NCBI GenBank assembly: GCA_030536515.1
Contig: JAUNPV010000011.1
Location: forward strand, 16,883 to 80,882
Source of the DNA: Eubacteriales bacterium
Lineage (GTDB): Bacteria > Bacillota > Clostridia > Oscillospirales > Oscillospiraceae
Reading direction: 5' to 3'
DNA: 64,000 nt
Shown here: positions 33,928-42,539 of the stretch, piece by piece
Position numbering within the stretch: the first letter of the stretch is position 1
Layout of the letters: the number at the start of each line of letters is the position of its first letter
The notes under the pieces: model-generated
What the model saw: the letters and a program-made list of their open reading frames with translations, nothing else
What the model was told of the DNA's origin: nothing
Databases searched by the model: none
Program-made: the position numbers and the translations under genes

Positions 33928-35280
33928 TTACGGTATGGGAATCTCAAACTGCCATGTGCCCACTGCTATTACTTTCTCTACAGCATCTGGATGCCACCAG
34001 AAAGAATTGACCAGATTTTCAAGGCTGAGATTCCAGATGGTATCAGCGGCTCCGTCCCGGATTTCAGCCGTGATGACAATGTCCTGTGTATTGTCCAGAC
34101 CGTCGCCGTCCTCACTGACACCCACGGAGCCGCTGTCCGAGTTGGAGGGCAAATTCCAATTTTCCGGTGCAATGCGGAATGACTTGCCCTTCCGGGTATC
34201 GTGACTGATGTCCTCCCCCTCCGGGGCAGTGACACCAATGGTGACCGTGATTTGTGTGCCGTCCATCTCCACGGACTTCAGCACCAGAGTATAGCCGTCC
34301 TGGGTGGCCTCCTGGGGTGTTTCCGGCTGGCTTTGCACATCCTCCCGGCTTACCTTGCGGGGCTGAACGCTGGAATCAAGAGCGTCGGCGGTCTGCTCCA
34401 TCTGCCGGTCTGTAATCTGCACCCGATTGTCAATTCTCACAGAAAGGATGCCTTCGGGCCGGTCACAGAGAATCCAGGCGGCGGCTTCCCCTTCCTTTTC
34501 CGTGCGCATCATCAGCACCTGATTCCCGGAAGAAGTGGTATAGTTCCACTGCTTCCAGTCCTCCATGTTCGCAACCAGAAAGGTCTGCGGGTCGAGGACT
34601 TCCTTTCGGTTCCAGTGGAGAACACCCCAGGCATTGGTGGCTTCGCTTTCCGAATCCTCCGGCAGACTGACATCAAAATCCAGGCGGAAATTTCCGCTTT
34701 CCCAGCAAATCCCGTTGCCGTATTTGACGGTTGCTTCACTGCCTGTTGTCAGCATTTGTTCAATACCCAGGGCAGAGCACATGGCTTTGGTGGAGCCAAA
34801 TTCCAGCGGCACACCCATCAGCTTCAAATTGTACTTTGCGAGAATACCGTCCAGCGCATCCTTCTTTTCCTGGGAATCCACGAGATACCAGTGATATTCC
34901 TCTGGAAATGTTGGATGGACTTCCTGTTCTTCTGTATTGCCCGGCTGATAGCTTTCTTCAAATTCAAACCATTCCTGAGCGGCCTGATAGGCAGGACTCC
35001 CCTGAAAACCGGCAAAGGTAATTGCCTGGTAGGAGGTTTCCCCGAAGCCTGCAAGATTTCCGGCATCGGTTTCATAATCTCCCAGCTTTAAGTCCTGCAG
35101 ACCCATGGCATATACCACCGCACATCCCGCCAGCATCAGCACCATGGCAATGACGGCGGCCAGCAGCAGGGGGCGTTTCAGTGTGTGGATTTTCGACCGG
35201 GGGAACTGGCCGTGCTCGGCCTCCTCCACAAATTTCCGGTCGATGTGCCCCAATCCGATAAAAATGTCCTTTCCGTTCAT
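33928..35280 (-). CDS. Membrane-anchored anti-sigma-like protein
   Basis: Protein of 450 residues: a short cytoplasmic N-terminus (about 1-33), one transmembrane helix (about 34-57, LLLAAVIAMVLMLAGCAVVYAM) and a large extracellular region, with hydrophilic Asp/Glu-rich segments and a late beta-rich part (about 340-450). Its start overlaps the end of a sigma-factor gene by four bases. That arrangement and topology match DUF4179/DUF4367-type anti-sigma proteins of clostridia. The signal it senses is unknown. No enzymatic motif was seen. Confidence 0.75.
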   Translation of the reverse strand: MNGKDIFIGLGHIDRKFVEEAEHGQFPRSKIHTLKRPLLLAAVIAMVLMLAGCAVVYAMGLQDLKLGDYETDAGNLAGFGETSYQAITFAGFQGSPAYQAAQEWFEFEESYQPGNTEEQEVHPTFPEEYHWYLVDSQEKKDALDGILAKYNLKLMGVPLEFGSTKAMCSALGIEQMLTTGSEATVKYGNGICWESGNFRLDFDVSLPEDSESEATNAWGVLHWNRKEVLDPQTFLVANMEDWKQWNYTTSSGNQVLMMRTEKEGEAAAWILCDRPEGILSVRIDNRVQITDRQMEQTADALDSSVQPRKVSREDVQSQPETPQEATQDGYTLVLKSVEMDGTQITVTIGVTAPEGEDISHDTRKGKSFRIAPENWNLPSNSDSGSVGVSEDGDGLDNTQDIVITAEIRDGAADTIWNLSLENLVNSFWWHPDAVEKVIAVGTWQFEIPIP

Positions 35281-35831
35281 ACTGCAATCCTCTCCTGCAT
35301 TAAAAAAGCCTCCAATTTCTTTCTCGTCCGGTGGAGCTGGGTCTTGACCTTACTTTCGGTCATGGCGTAGCGCCGGGCAATCTCAGCCACGGTGTCCACG
35401 TACCAGTACCGCCGCAGGAAAATCATCCGGCTGTCCGCCGGAAGGCCCTCCAGAAATTCGTTCAGAAGCCGCCCCAGCGCCCGGGCCTCCAGCTGCCGCT
35501 CCCGGGACCTGTCCGGGATGCAGCTCTCCATCTCCGCCGTCAGTGCCACCACATCCGCCTGACGCTTGGCGGCGGTGCGCCAGTCCAGCCGGTCCATGGC
35601 GGTGAAGCGGCAGATTTGGGCCAGGAAGCCGTAAAAATGCCGGGGCCGCTGGGGCGGGATGGCGTTCCAGGTTTTGAAATAGGTGTCGCTGACGCTCTCC
35701 TCAGCGTCCTCCCGGCTGGACAAAAGCCGGTTGGCCAGCCCAAAAAGCCGCTTCCCGTAGGCAGCATCGGTCTGCGCAATGGCATCCTCGCTCCGGGAAA
35801 AATAAAGTTCGAGAATCTTTTCGTCTGTCAC
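35277..35831 (-). CDS. ECF-like RNA polymerase sigma factor
   Basis: Sigma-70 family protein of 184 residues. Region 2 lies at about 22-90 (LFGLANRLLSSREDAEESVSDTYFKTWNAI) and region 4 at about 125-178 (LPADSRMIFLRRYWYVDTVAEIARRYAMTESKVKTQLHRTRKKL). A GTG start follows GGAGGG. It is coupled to the downstream membrane protein, its likely anti-sigma. The promoter in front resembles an ECF-type site, so the gene is probably autoregulated. Confidence 0.92.
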   Translation of the reverse strand: MTDEKILELYFSRSEDAIAQTDAAYGKRLFGLANRLLSSREDAEESVSDTYFKTWNAIPPQRPRHFYGFLAQICRFTAMDRLDWRTAAKRQADVVALTAEMESCIPDRSRERQLEARALGRLLNEFLEGLPADSRMIFLRRYWYVDTVAEIARRYAMTESKVKTQLHRTRKKLEAFLMQERIAV

Positions 35832-35862
35832 ATGGGTCCCTCCGTTTCATTTGTTCTCACCC

Positions 35863-35894
35863 CTATAGTCGGAGCAGCCCCCGGAAAGGTTACA
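35863..35894 (-). promoter_or_regulatory. Candidate ECF-type autoregulated promoter
   Basis: On the minus strand TGTAACC, about 16 bases, CGACTATAG. TGTAACC/CGWCTAT pairs are typical of promoters read by clostridial ECF sigma factors rather than the housekeeping sigma. Confidence 0.5.
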
Positions 35895-35991
35895 CGGATG
35901 ATAGCATTTTTTGAAAAATTTTACCAGTACCCAAAGGGGACGGGGGCCTTCGTCGGCGTTGCCTCTCTGGATGGCACCTGCGTTGAAGCGC

Positions 35992-36028
35992 AAAAAGTCC
36001 CGGCACCATCGGTGCCGGGATGCTTTTT
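35992..36028 (-). terminator. Terminator after uraA
   Basis: CCCGGCACC pairs with GGTGCCGGG, with A-rich and T-rich flanks on both sides; it is efficient in the minus direction. Confidence 0.9.
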
Positions 36029-36035
36029 AAGTAAC

Positions 36036-37394
36036 TTACTGATGGCGGGTGCCGAAGTTGACGGAGGTGTCGCCCTGCTCGTTGGTGCCGAACTCGTAGT
36101 CCTTGCCGGGGAGGATGGCGTTCATGAAGATGCCAACCAGAGCGGCCACGGCCAGGCCGGAGAGGCTGATGGTGATGGAGCCCACGGGGATGACGATGGA
36201 GCCGTTGTAGCTGACGCCCACGGCCAGGCCCATAATCATGGCGGCGATGAGCACGTTGCGGCTCTTGGTGAAGTCCACCTGGTTTTCAACCACGTTGCGC
36301 ACGCCCACGGCGGAAATCATGCCGTAGAGCACCAGGCTGACGCCGCCCATGGTGGCAGCGGGCATGGCCACAATCAAGGCCGCAAACTTGGGGCAGAAGG
36401 ACAGAATCACGGCGAACACAGCGGCAAGTCTGACCACCTTGGGGTCGTAGACCTTGCTCAGCGCCAGCACGCCGGTGTTCTCACCGTAGGTGGTGTTGGC
36501 GGGAGCGCCGAAGATGGCGGCCACGGCGGTGGCCAGGCCGTCGCCGGTGAGGGTCCGGTGGAGACCCGGGTCGGCCACGAAATTCTTGCCCACCGTGGAG
36601 GAAATGGCGCACATATCGCCGATGTGCTCGACAATGGCGGCCAGGGCGATGGGGGCGATGGTGACGATGGAGGTCAGAAGCAGGCCGCCGTCAAAGCCCT
36701 CGCCGAAGATGCTCATGGCAGTGTTCTCCCAGATGATGGGCAGGCCGAACCAACTGGCGTTTGCCACGGTCTCAGCCACATGAGCCCGGGCGGCAGGGTC
36801 CACAATCATGGCAAAGACATAGGAGCCCACCACGCCCAGCAGGATGGGCACAATTTTCACCATGCCCTTGCCAAAGATGTTGGCGAGAACCACGATCAGG
36901 ATGGCGACGACTGCAATCAGCCAGCTGCTGCGGCAGTTACTGACGGCGGAGCCCGCCAGGGACAGGCCGATGCAGATGATGATGGGGCCGGTGACGATGG
37001 GGGGGAAGTAACGCATGACCTTGGAAGCGCCGAACTTCTTGAAGAAGCCCGCCAGCACCAGGTACACCAGGCCCGCCACGACCACGCCGGCGCAGGCATA
37101 GGGCAGCATGGCGCTGTTGGGTGCGCCGTCAATCATGGGGGCGATGGCCGCATAGCCGCCCAGGAAGGCGAAGGAGGAGCCCAGGAAGGCGGGGACCTTC
37201 CGGCCGGTGATGAGGTGGAACAGCAGGGTGCCGAGACCGGCGAACAGCAGGGTTGTGGACACGTTCAGGCCGGTGAGGGCGGGGACCAGCACCGTTGCGC
37301 CGAACATGGCGAACAGATGCTGGAGGCCCAGAACCAGGGTCTTGCCGGTGCCCAGGGTTCTGACGTCATAGACGGCTTCGTTGTTATTTTCCAT
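36036..37394 (-). CDS. uraA: Uracil permease (NCS2 family)
   Basis: Membrane symporter of 452 residues with about 14 helical segments. Landmarks are LGLQHLFAMFGATVLVPALTG at the N-terminus, VGLPIIW-like loops and the NCS2 signature TTYGENTGVLALSKVYDP. It takes up uracil with protons. The ATG at 37394 follows AAAGGA; 31 further codons upstream are open but overlap the promoter. It stands alone between its own promoter and terminator. Confidence 0.93.
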   Translation of the reverse strand: MENNNEAVYDVRTLGTGKTLVLGLQHLFAMFGATVLVPALTGLNVSTTLLFAGLGTLLFHLITGRKVPAFLGSSFAFLGGYAAIAPMIDGAPNSAMLPYACAGVVVAGLVYLVLAGFFKKFGASKVMRYFPPIVTGPIIICIGLSLAGSAVSNCRSSWLIAVVAILIVVLANIFGKGMVKIVPILLGVVGSYVFAMIVDPAARAHVAETVANASWFGLPIIWENTAMSIFGEGFDGGLLLTSIVTIAPIALAAIVEHIGDMCAISSTVGKNFVADPGLHRTLTGDGLATAVAAIFGAPANTTYGENTGVLALSKVYDPKVVRLAAVFAVILSFCPKFAALIVAMPAATMGGVSLVLYGMISAVGVRNVVENQVDFTKSRNVLIAAMIMGLAVGVSYNGSIVIPVGSITISLSGLAVAALVGIFMNAILPGKDYEFGTNEQGDTSVNFGTRHQ

Positions 37395-37434
37395 AGAAAC
37401 ATTCCTTTCGTTTACAAAAAATTCATACGGCGTT

Positions 37435-37463
37435 AGTATACCGCCTTTGGGCCGCTTTTTCAA
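37435..37463 (-). promoter_or_regulatory. uraA promoter
   Basis: Minus strand TTGAAA (37458-37463), 17 bp, TATACT (37435-37440). Confidence 0.75.
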
Positions 37464-37576
37464 GAGATATCCCGCATAAATCGTCAATTTTTTTACGGCC
37501 CTTTTCCGTTATCCTGAGCAAAGGGAAGGACCCCGGGGTTCTTCTCTTTGCTCACATTGACAGGAAGCCTCCCCTA

Positions 37577-37605
37577 TTGACATTTGCGCCAATCTGGGCG
37601 ATAAT
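37577..37605 (+). promoter_or_regulatory. MATE gene promoter
   Basis: TTGACA (37577-37582), 17 bp, GATAAT (37600-37605), 30 bases upstream of the TTG start. Confidence 0.75.
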
Positions 37606-37635
37606 TAACAGAAAACCAAAAGGAAGTGCATTTCG

Positions 37636-38994
37636 TTGAATCCCCACAGCAATGACCTCACCCAGGGGTCCATTTGGAAAAAGATGATTTTGTTTGCCCT
37701 GCCGGTGCTGCTGGGCAACCTGTTTCAGCAGTTTTACAGCGCCTTCGACTCCTGGGCCGTGGGCAATTTTCTGGGCAAGGACGCTCTGGCCGCCGTCAGC
37801 TCCTCGGCCAGCCTGATTATTATGATGGTGGGCTTCTTCAACGGCGTGGCCATGGGGGCCGGCGTGATGATTGCCCGGTACTACGGTGCCCGGGACCACG
37901 CCGCCATGAAGCGGGCCATTCACACCGACGTCGCCTTCGGCCTGGTGGCCGGGGCGGTGCTGACGGTGGTGGGCGTGGCCTTCACCCCCACCATTCTGCG
38001 GTGGATGGGCACCCCGGAAAACGTGCTGCCCCAGTCCATCGACTACTTCCGGTGGTACTTCCTGGGGGCCATTTTCACGGTGATGTACAACATTTTCGTG
38101 GGCATTCTCCACGCCGTGGGGGACTCCCGGCACCCGCTGTACTATCTGATGATTTCGTCGGCGGTGAATGTGGTGCTGGACCTGCTGTTCATCGGCGGCT
38201 TTCACCTGGGGGTGGGGGCGGCGGCCCTGGCCACCACCATCTCCCAGGGCATCAGCGCCCTGCTGTGCTGCATCCGGCTGCTGCGGGTCAACGAGGCCTA
38301 CCGGCTGGAGCTGGGGGAAATCCGGTTCCACTGGCCCTCCTTCCGGCAGATTATCCGCTTCGGCCTGCCCTCCGGAGTCCAGAACTCCGTCATCGCCCTG
38401 GCCAATCTGGTGGTCCAGAGCAGCATCAACTCCTTTGGCGACGCCGCCATGGCCGGCTGCGGCTCCTATTCCAAAATCGAGGGCTTCGCCTTTCTGCCCA
38501 TCACCTGCTTCGTCCAGGCCCTGGCCACCTTCGTGGGCCAGAATCTGGGAGCGGAAAAGTACGACCGGGTGAAAAAGGGCGTGGGCTTCGGCATCGTCTG
38601 CTCCATGGTGCTGGCGGAGCTGGTGGGCGTGGCCTCCTGGCTGCTGGCCCCGCAGCTGATTTCCATTTTCAACGGCGAGGCGGACGTGGTGGACTTCGGC
38701 GTCCGGCATATGCGGACCATCGCCCTGTTTTACTGCCTGCTGGCCTTCTCCCACTGCATCGCCGGAATCCTCCGGGGGGCCGGCAAGGCCACGGTGCCCA
38801 TGCTGACCATGCTGGGCTGCTGGTGCGTGCTGCGGGTCAGCTACATCACTGTGGCGCTGGGGTTCCTGCCCCGGCTGGAAACCATTTCCTGGGCCTACCC
38901 CATCACCTGGGTCGGCAGCTCGGTGATTTTCCTGATTTACTTCCTCCGGGCCGACTGGATGCACACCTTCCAGCGGGAGGGCGCACGGGCCTAG
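37636..38994 (+). CDS. MATE-family multidrug exporter
   Basis: Membrane antiporter of 452 residues, 12 helices in two MatE halves. Typical family segments are WKKMILFALPVLLGNLFQQFYSAFDSWAVGNFLG at the N-terminus, GLPSGVQNS at the start of the second half and FVGQNLGAEKYDRVKKG. It probably exports cationic compounds using a Na+ or H+ gradient. It uses a TTG start at 37636 with AAAGGAAG upstream. No regulator is adjacent. A family C repeat follows immediately. Confidence 0.92.
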   Translation: MNPHSNDLTQGSIWKKMILFALPVLLGNLFQQFYSAFDSWAVGNFLGKDALAAVSSSASLIIMMVGFFNGVAMGAGVMIARYYGARDHAAMKRAIHTDVAFGLVAGAVLTVVGVAFTPTILRWMGTPENVLPQSIDYFRWYFLGAIFTVMYNIFVGILHAVGDSRHPLYYLMISSAVNVVLDLLFIGGFHLGVGAAALATTISQGISALLCCIRLLRVNEAYRLELGEIRFHWPSFRQIIRFGLPSGVQNSVIALANLVVQSSINSFGDAAMAGCGSYSKIEGFAFLPITCFVQALATFVGQNLGAEKYDRVKKGVGFGIVCSMVLAELVGVASWLLAPQLISIFNGEADVVDFGVRHMRTIALFYCLLAFSHCIAGILRGAGKATVPMLTMLGCWCVLRVSYITVALGFLPRLETISWAYPITWVGSSVIFLIYFLRADWMHTFQREGARA

Positions 38995-39079
38995 TCATTG
39001 CGAGCCAGGGCGCACCCTGGCGTGGCAATCAGTGGGAATGCGGATTGCCACACCATCCTGCGGGATGGTTCGCAATGAC
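38994..39079. repeat. Family C repeat (GTCATTGCGA ends)
   Basis: GTCATTGCGAGCCAGGG...CCCTGGCGTGGCAATC followed by the inverted GATTGCCACACCATCC...GGATGGTTCGCAATGAC. Similar units lie at 28537-28578, 41493-41636, 45527-45610 (degenerate) and 57553-57590. Confidence 0.85.
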
Positions 39080-39118
39080 AATGACTACATATCTGCCGTT
39101 CAAAAAGGAGCAATTCCT

Positions 39119-39871
39119 GTGAAAATTTCGGTTTTGATGGAAAATACCGCCCGGCCCGGGTTTGCCGCCGAGCATGGGCTGAGCCTGCTGGTGGAAACCA
39201 GAGGGCAAACGGTTCTGTTCGACATGGGACAGACCGGGGCCTTTGCGGGCAACGCCCAGCTTCTGGGCATTGACCTAGCAGCGGTGGACCTGGCGGTGGT
39301 GTCCCACGGCCACTATGACCACGGCGGCGGGCTGGAAACCTTCCTGGCCCGGAACCGCCATGCCCCGGTGTACGTCCGCCGGGAGGCCTTCCGGCCCCAC
39401 TTTCACGGGGCAAAATTCATCGGCCTGGACCCCCGGCTGGCGGACCACCCCCGGCTGGTGCTGACGGAGGGGGACCTGGTTTTGCCCGGCGGGCTGTCCC
39501 TGGTGCAGGGACAGAAGCATCAAATTGACCGGACGCTGTGCGTAAGCGGCGGCCAGCCCGACGATTTTTGCCACGAGCAGCACCTGCTGGTGGCGGAGGG
39601 AGGCCGAAAAATCCTGTTCAGCGGCTGCTCTCACCGGGGGATTTTGAACATTGTGGACCAGTTCCGGCCCGATGTGCTGGTGGGCGGCTTTCATTTGAAG
39701 GAGGTCACGGACCGGGAAGCCCTGGAGGGCACCGCCCGGGCCCTGCTGGCCTATCCCACCCAATACTACACCTGCCACTGCACCGGGTCCGCCCAGGTCC
39801 GGGTGATGCAGGAGATTCTGGGCGACCGGCTGGGCTGTCTCTCAGCCGGGGACATTCTGCTTGAGGTGTAA
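39119..39871 (+). CDS. MBL-fold metallo-hydrolase
   Basis: Protein of 250 residues with the metallo-beta-lactamase metal motif SHGHYDHGGG (residues about 61-70) and later FSGCSHRG and VGGFHL, matching the COG1237 family, which includes a dihydropteridine-ribofuranosyl-aminobenzene phosphate synthase. The substrate here is unknown. The GTG at 39119 is preceded by AAAAAGGAG. It ends three bases before the DUF4091 gene, so the two are co-transcribed. Confidence 0.87.
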   Translation: MKISVLMENTARPGFAAEHGLSLLVETRGQTVLFDMGQTGAFAGNAQLLGIDLAAVDLAVVSHGHYDHGGGLETFLARNRHAPVYVRREAFRPHFHGAKFIGLDPRLADHPRLVLTEGDLVLPGGLSLVQGQKHQIDRTLCVSGGQPDDFCHEQHLLVAEGGRKILFSGCSHRGILNIVDQFRPDVLVGGFHLKEVTDREALEGTARALLAYPTQYYTCHCTGSAQVRVMQEILGDRLGCLSAGDILLEV

Positions 39872-39874
39872 GCC

Positions 39875-41485
39875 ATGTGTGAACTGAAGCTGGTATCCTC
39901 CCTCCAAAAGGTATTTCCCGAAACCCGGCTGCCCCGGCGGGGGTTCCGGGGCTTTTCCATGCTGCAAAATGAGCGCTCCGCCTTCCAGGCGGCCTACCGG
40001 GTGGCGGCCGACACCCCGGCGGAGCTGCGCATCGACTCCCCTCTGGCGGCCTTTGTCCGGGCCTACCAGGTGGCGCTGATTCCCGGGTCCGTGGCGGCCC
40101 CCAGGGTCAGCGACGGCTACTATCTGACCAAGGCCGGAGGCCTGTTTCCCGACCTGCTGCAGCCGGTGGAGGCCGGGCAGGTGACGCTTTTCTCCGGCGG
40201 CAGCCACGCCCTGTGGCTGGAGGTTTCCGGGGACCTGCCTGCCGGGGAGTTCCCTATGACGGTTTCCCTGGCGGCCCGGGGCCGGGTGCTGGCCTCCGCC
40301 AGTCTGACCGTGTCCGTCATTGGCGCACAGCTGCCGGAGCAGCAGCTGATTTTCACCAACTGGCTCCACACGGACTGCCTGGCGGTCCGCTACGGGGTGG
40401 AGGTGTTCTCCGAGCCGTATTGGCAGCTTGTGGAAAGCTACCTTCGCCGGGCCTGCGAATTCGGCATGAACATGGTGCTGACCCCCCTGTTCACCCCGCC
40501 CCTGGACACTGAGGTGGGGGGTGAGCGCCCCACGGTGCAGCTGGTGGACGTGACCGTCACCGGTCCCGGGAAATACGGCTTTTCCTTTGAAAAGCTCCGC
40601 CGCTGGGTGGCGCTTGCCCAGCAATGCGGAATCAAATATTTTGAAATTGCCCATTTCTTCACCCAGTGGGGGGCCGAGCACGCCCCCAAGGTCATGGCGG
40701 ACGGAAAGCAGATATTCGGCTGGGACACCGATGCCCGGGGGCCGGAGTACGCCGCCTTTCTGGGCCAGCTTGCCGACGCTCTGATTCCCCAGCTGGACCG
40801 GCTGGGCATCCGGGACCGGTGCTTTTTCCACGTTTCCGACGAGCCGGAGGCGGCCCACATCCCCGCCTACCAGGCGGCCAGCGCCCTGATTCACCGGTGC
40901 TTTCCCGGCTTTCCCGTCATCGACGCTCTGTCCGACTTCGATTTTTACCGCCGGGGCCTGGTGGACACCCCCATTCCCGCCAACGACCATATCGGCCCGT
41001 TTATCGGGAATGTCCCCCGGCTGTGGACGTATTACTGCTGCGCCCAGGGGGCCCATCACGTGTCCAACCGGTTTTTCGCCATGCCCTCCCAGCGAAACCG
41101 GGTGCTGGGGTTCCAGCTTTATAAGTACCGGGCCACGGGCTTTCTCCACTGGGCCTTCAACTTCTGGTTTTCCCAGTTCTCCCGCCGCCCCGTTGACCCC
41201 TTCACGGAGACCGATGCCGGCGGCGGCTTCCCGGCGGGGGATGCCTTTGTGGTCTACCCCGGCCCCGACGGGACGCCTCTGGACTCCCTGCGGCTGCACG
41301 TGTTTTACGACGGCCTCCAGGACCTGGGGGCCTGTCGGCTGCTGGAAAGCAAAATCGGCCGGGCGAAAACCCTGGCCCTGGTCCAGCGCTGGGGCCCCAT
41401 CACCTTCTCCCACTATCCCCACAGCAGCCGCTGGCAGCTGCGCACCCGGGAGCGCATCAACCGGGCCATTGCCAAAAATCTGTAA
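39875..41485 (+). CDS. DUF4091-containing glycoside-hydrolase-like protein
   Basis: Large protein of 536 residues without signal peptide. An N-terminal beta-sandwich-like part (about 1-145) is followed by a TIM-barrel-like part (about 160-500) with FFHVSDEPE, an acidic motif suggesting catalytic Asp/Glu, and WAFNFWFSQ and DGLQDLGACRLLE near the end; these fit DUF4091/GH123-related proteins. Being cytoplasmic, it would act on imported oligosaccharides or glycosides. It follows the MBL hydrolase gene with three bases between. Confidence 0.82.
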   Translation: MCELKLVSSLQKVFPETRLPRRGFRGFSMLQNERSAFQAAYRVAADTPAELRIDSPLAAFVRAYQVALIPGSVAAPRVSDGYYLTKAGGLFPDLLQPVEAGQVTLFSGGSHALWLEVSGDLPAGEFPMTVSLAARGRVLASASLTVSVIGAQLPEQQLIFTNWLHTDCLAVRYGVEVFSEPYWQLVESYLRRACEFGMNMVLTPLFTPPLDTEVGGERPTVQLVDVTVTGPGKYGFSFEKLRRWVALAQQCGIKYFEIAHFFTQWGAEHAPKVMADGKQIFGWDTDARGPEYAAFLGQLADALIPQLDRLGIRDRCFFHVSDEPEAAHIPAYQAASALIHRCFPGFPVIDALSDFDFYRRGLVDTPIPANDHIGPFIGNVPRLWTYYCCAQGAHHVSNRFFAMPSQRNRVLGFQLYKYRATGFLHWAFNFWFSQFSRRPVDPFTETDAGGGFPAGDAFVVYPGPDGTPLDSLRLHVFYDGLQDLGACRLLESKIGRAKTLALVQRWGPITFSHYPHSSRWQLRTRERINRAIAKNL

Positions 41486-41492
41486 AACTCAT

Positions 41493-41636
41493 GTCATTGC
41501 GAGCCGGTCTGAGGGCTGGCGTGGCAATCCACATCCCCTCTGCTTGGTGCATAGCACCAAGCAGTTCCTTTTTCCTTTGGAAAAAGAAACAAAGAGAACG
41601 GATTGCCACAGGTCTGCGGCACTGGTTCGCAATGAC
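41493..41636. repeat. Family C repeat with inserted hairpins
   Basis: GTCATTGCGAGCC...GTGGCAATCC at the left and GGATTGCCACAGG...GGTTCGCAATGAC at the right flank about 65 bp holding two further hairpins: GCTTGGTGC...GCACCAAGC and CCTTTTTCC...GGAAAAAG. Confidence 0.82.
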
Positions 41637-41744
41637 ATTTTATTTTCTTTGAGCCGCCGGTCCCCTGGGTCCTGTTTTTTTCGTCACCCTTTTCCCCACG
41701 CTTCATACACTGATAACAGGAAACTGCGACATGGAGTGTGACAT

Positions 41745-42452
41745 ATGGAATTTCTGCTTGGGCTGTTCATGCCCTTTTTCGGCACGACCCTGGGGGCGGC
41801 CACGGTGTTTTTTCTCAAGGGCGGCCTCCATGAGGGGGTGCAGCGGGCGCTGCTGGGGTTTGCCGCCGGGGTGATGATGGCGGCATCGGTGTGGTCGCTG
41901 CTGCTGCCCGCCGCCGAGCTGGCCGCCGGGCCCGGGTGGGTCCCCTGTCTGACGGGATTTCTGGCGGGGGTGGCCTTTTTGCTGGGGGTGGAGCGTCTGG
42001 CGGACACCGGCGGACTGCTGGCCTTCGCCGTGACGCTGCACAACGTGCCCGAGGGCATGGCGGTGGGGGTGGCCCTGGCGGGGATGGGCAGCGGGCTGTC
42101 CGCCGCCTCGGCCCTTGCCCTGTCCTTTGGCATTGCAGTGCAGAACATCCCCGAGGGAGCGGTGATTTCCCTGCCTCTGGGGGCCGGGGGCATGAAAAAG
42201 GCCCGGGCCTTCGGCCGGGGCGTTCTGTCCGGGGCGGTGGAGCCTGTCGCCTCGATTTTCACGGCGGCTCTGGTGTCCTTCGTCCGGCCGGTGCTGCCCT
42301 ACATTCTCTCCTTCGCCGCCGGGGCCATGATTTACGTGGTGGTGGAGGAGCTGATTCCCCAGGCCCAGTCCGGCGCCCTCACCAAATCCGCCACCCTGGG
42401 CGCCGCTTTGGGGTTTGCCGTGATGATGACGCTGGATATCGCCCTGGGGTGA
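41745..42452 (+). CDS. ZIP-family metal transporter
   Basis: Membrane protein of 235 residues with eight hydrophobic segments. The metal-binding motifs are TLHNVPEGMAVG in helix 4 and AVQNIPEGAVIS in helix 5, as in ZupT/GufA proteins that import zinc and other divalent metals. Unlike many ZIPs there is no long His-rich loop. The ATG follows GGAG by 8 bases. It has its own terminator; no metal regulator is adjacent. Confidence 0.92.
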   Translation: MEFLLGLFMPFFGTTLGAATVFFLKGGLHEGVQRALLGFAAGVMMAASVWSLLLPAAELAAGPGWVPCLTGFLAGVAFLLGVERLADTGGLLAFAVTLHNVPEGMAVGVALAGMGSGLSAASALALSFGIAVQNIPEGAVISLPLGAGGMKKARAFGRGVLSGAVEPVASIFTAALVSFVRPVLPYILSFAAGAMIYVVVEELIPQAQSGALTKSATLGAALGFAVMMTLDIALG

Positions 42453-42461
42453 CCAGCGACC

Positions 42462-42500
42462 GCCATCCCCGGACAGCCGCAAGGGCTGTCCCTACGCAGC
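42462..42500. repeat. Short palindrome GGACAGCC...GGCTGTCC
   Basis: Hairpin CCGGACAGCCGCAAGGGCTGTCC with CCCTACG flank; the inverse arrangement occurs at about 50561-50590. Confidence 0.7.
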
Positions 42501-42501
42501 T

Positions 42502-42539
42502 AAACAGGCCGGGGAACTGCCTTCCCCGGCCTGTTTTTC
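42502..42539 (+). terminator. Bidirectional terminator between ZIP and ABC genes
   Basis: AACAGGCCGGGGAA pairs with TTCCCCGGCCTGTT, T5 on the plus side. The convergent ABC gene ends inside it. Confidence 0.9.

Noticed and set aside
33700-34010. Short plus-strand ORFs across the repeat cluster
   Set aside because: They translate family A hairpins and the antisense of the anti-sigma-like gene; no ribosome site and no family resemblance.
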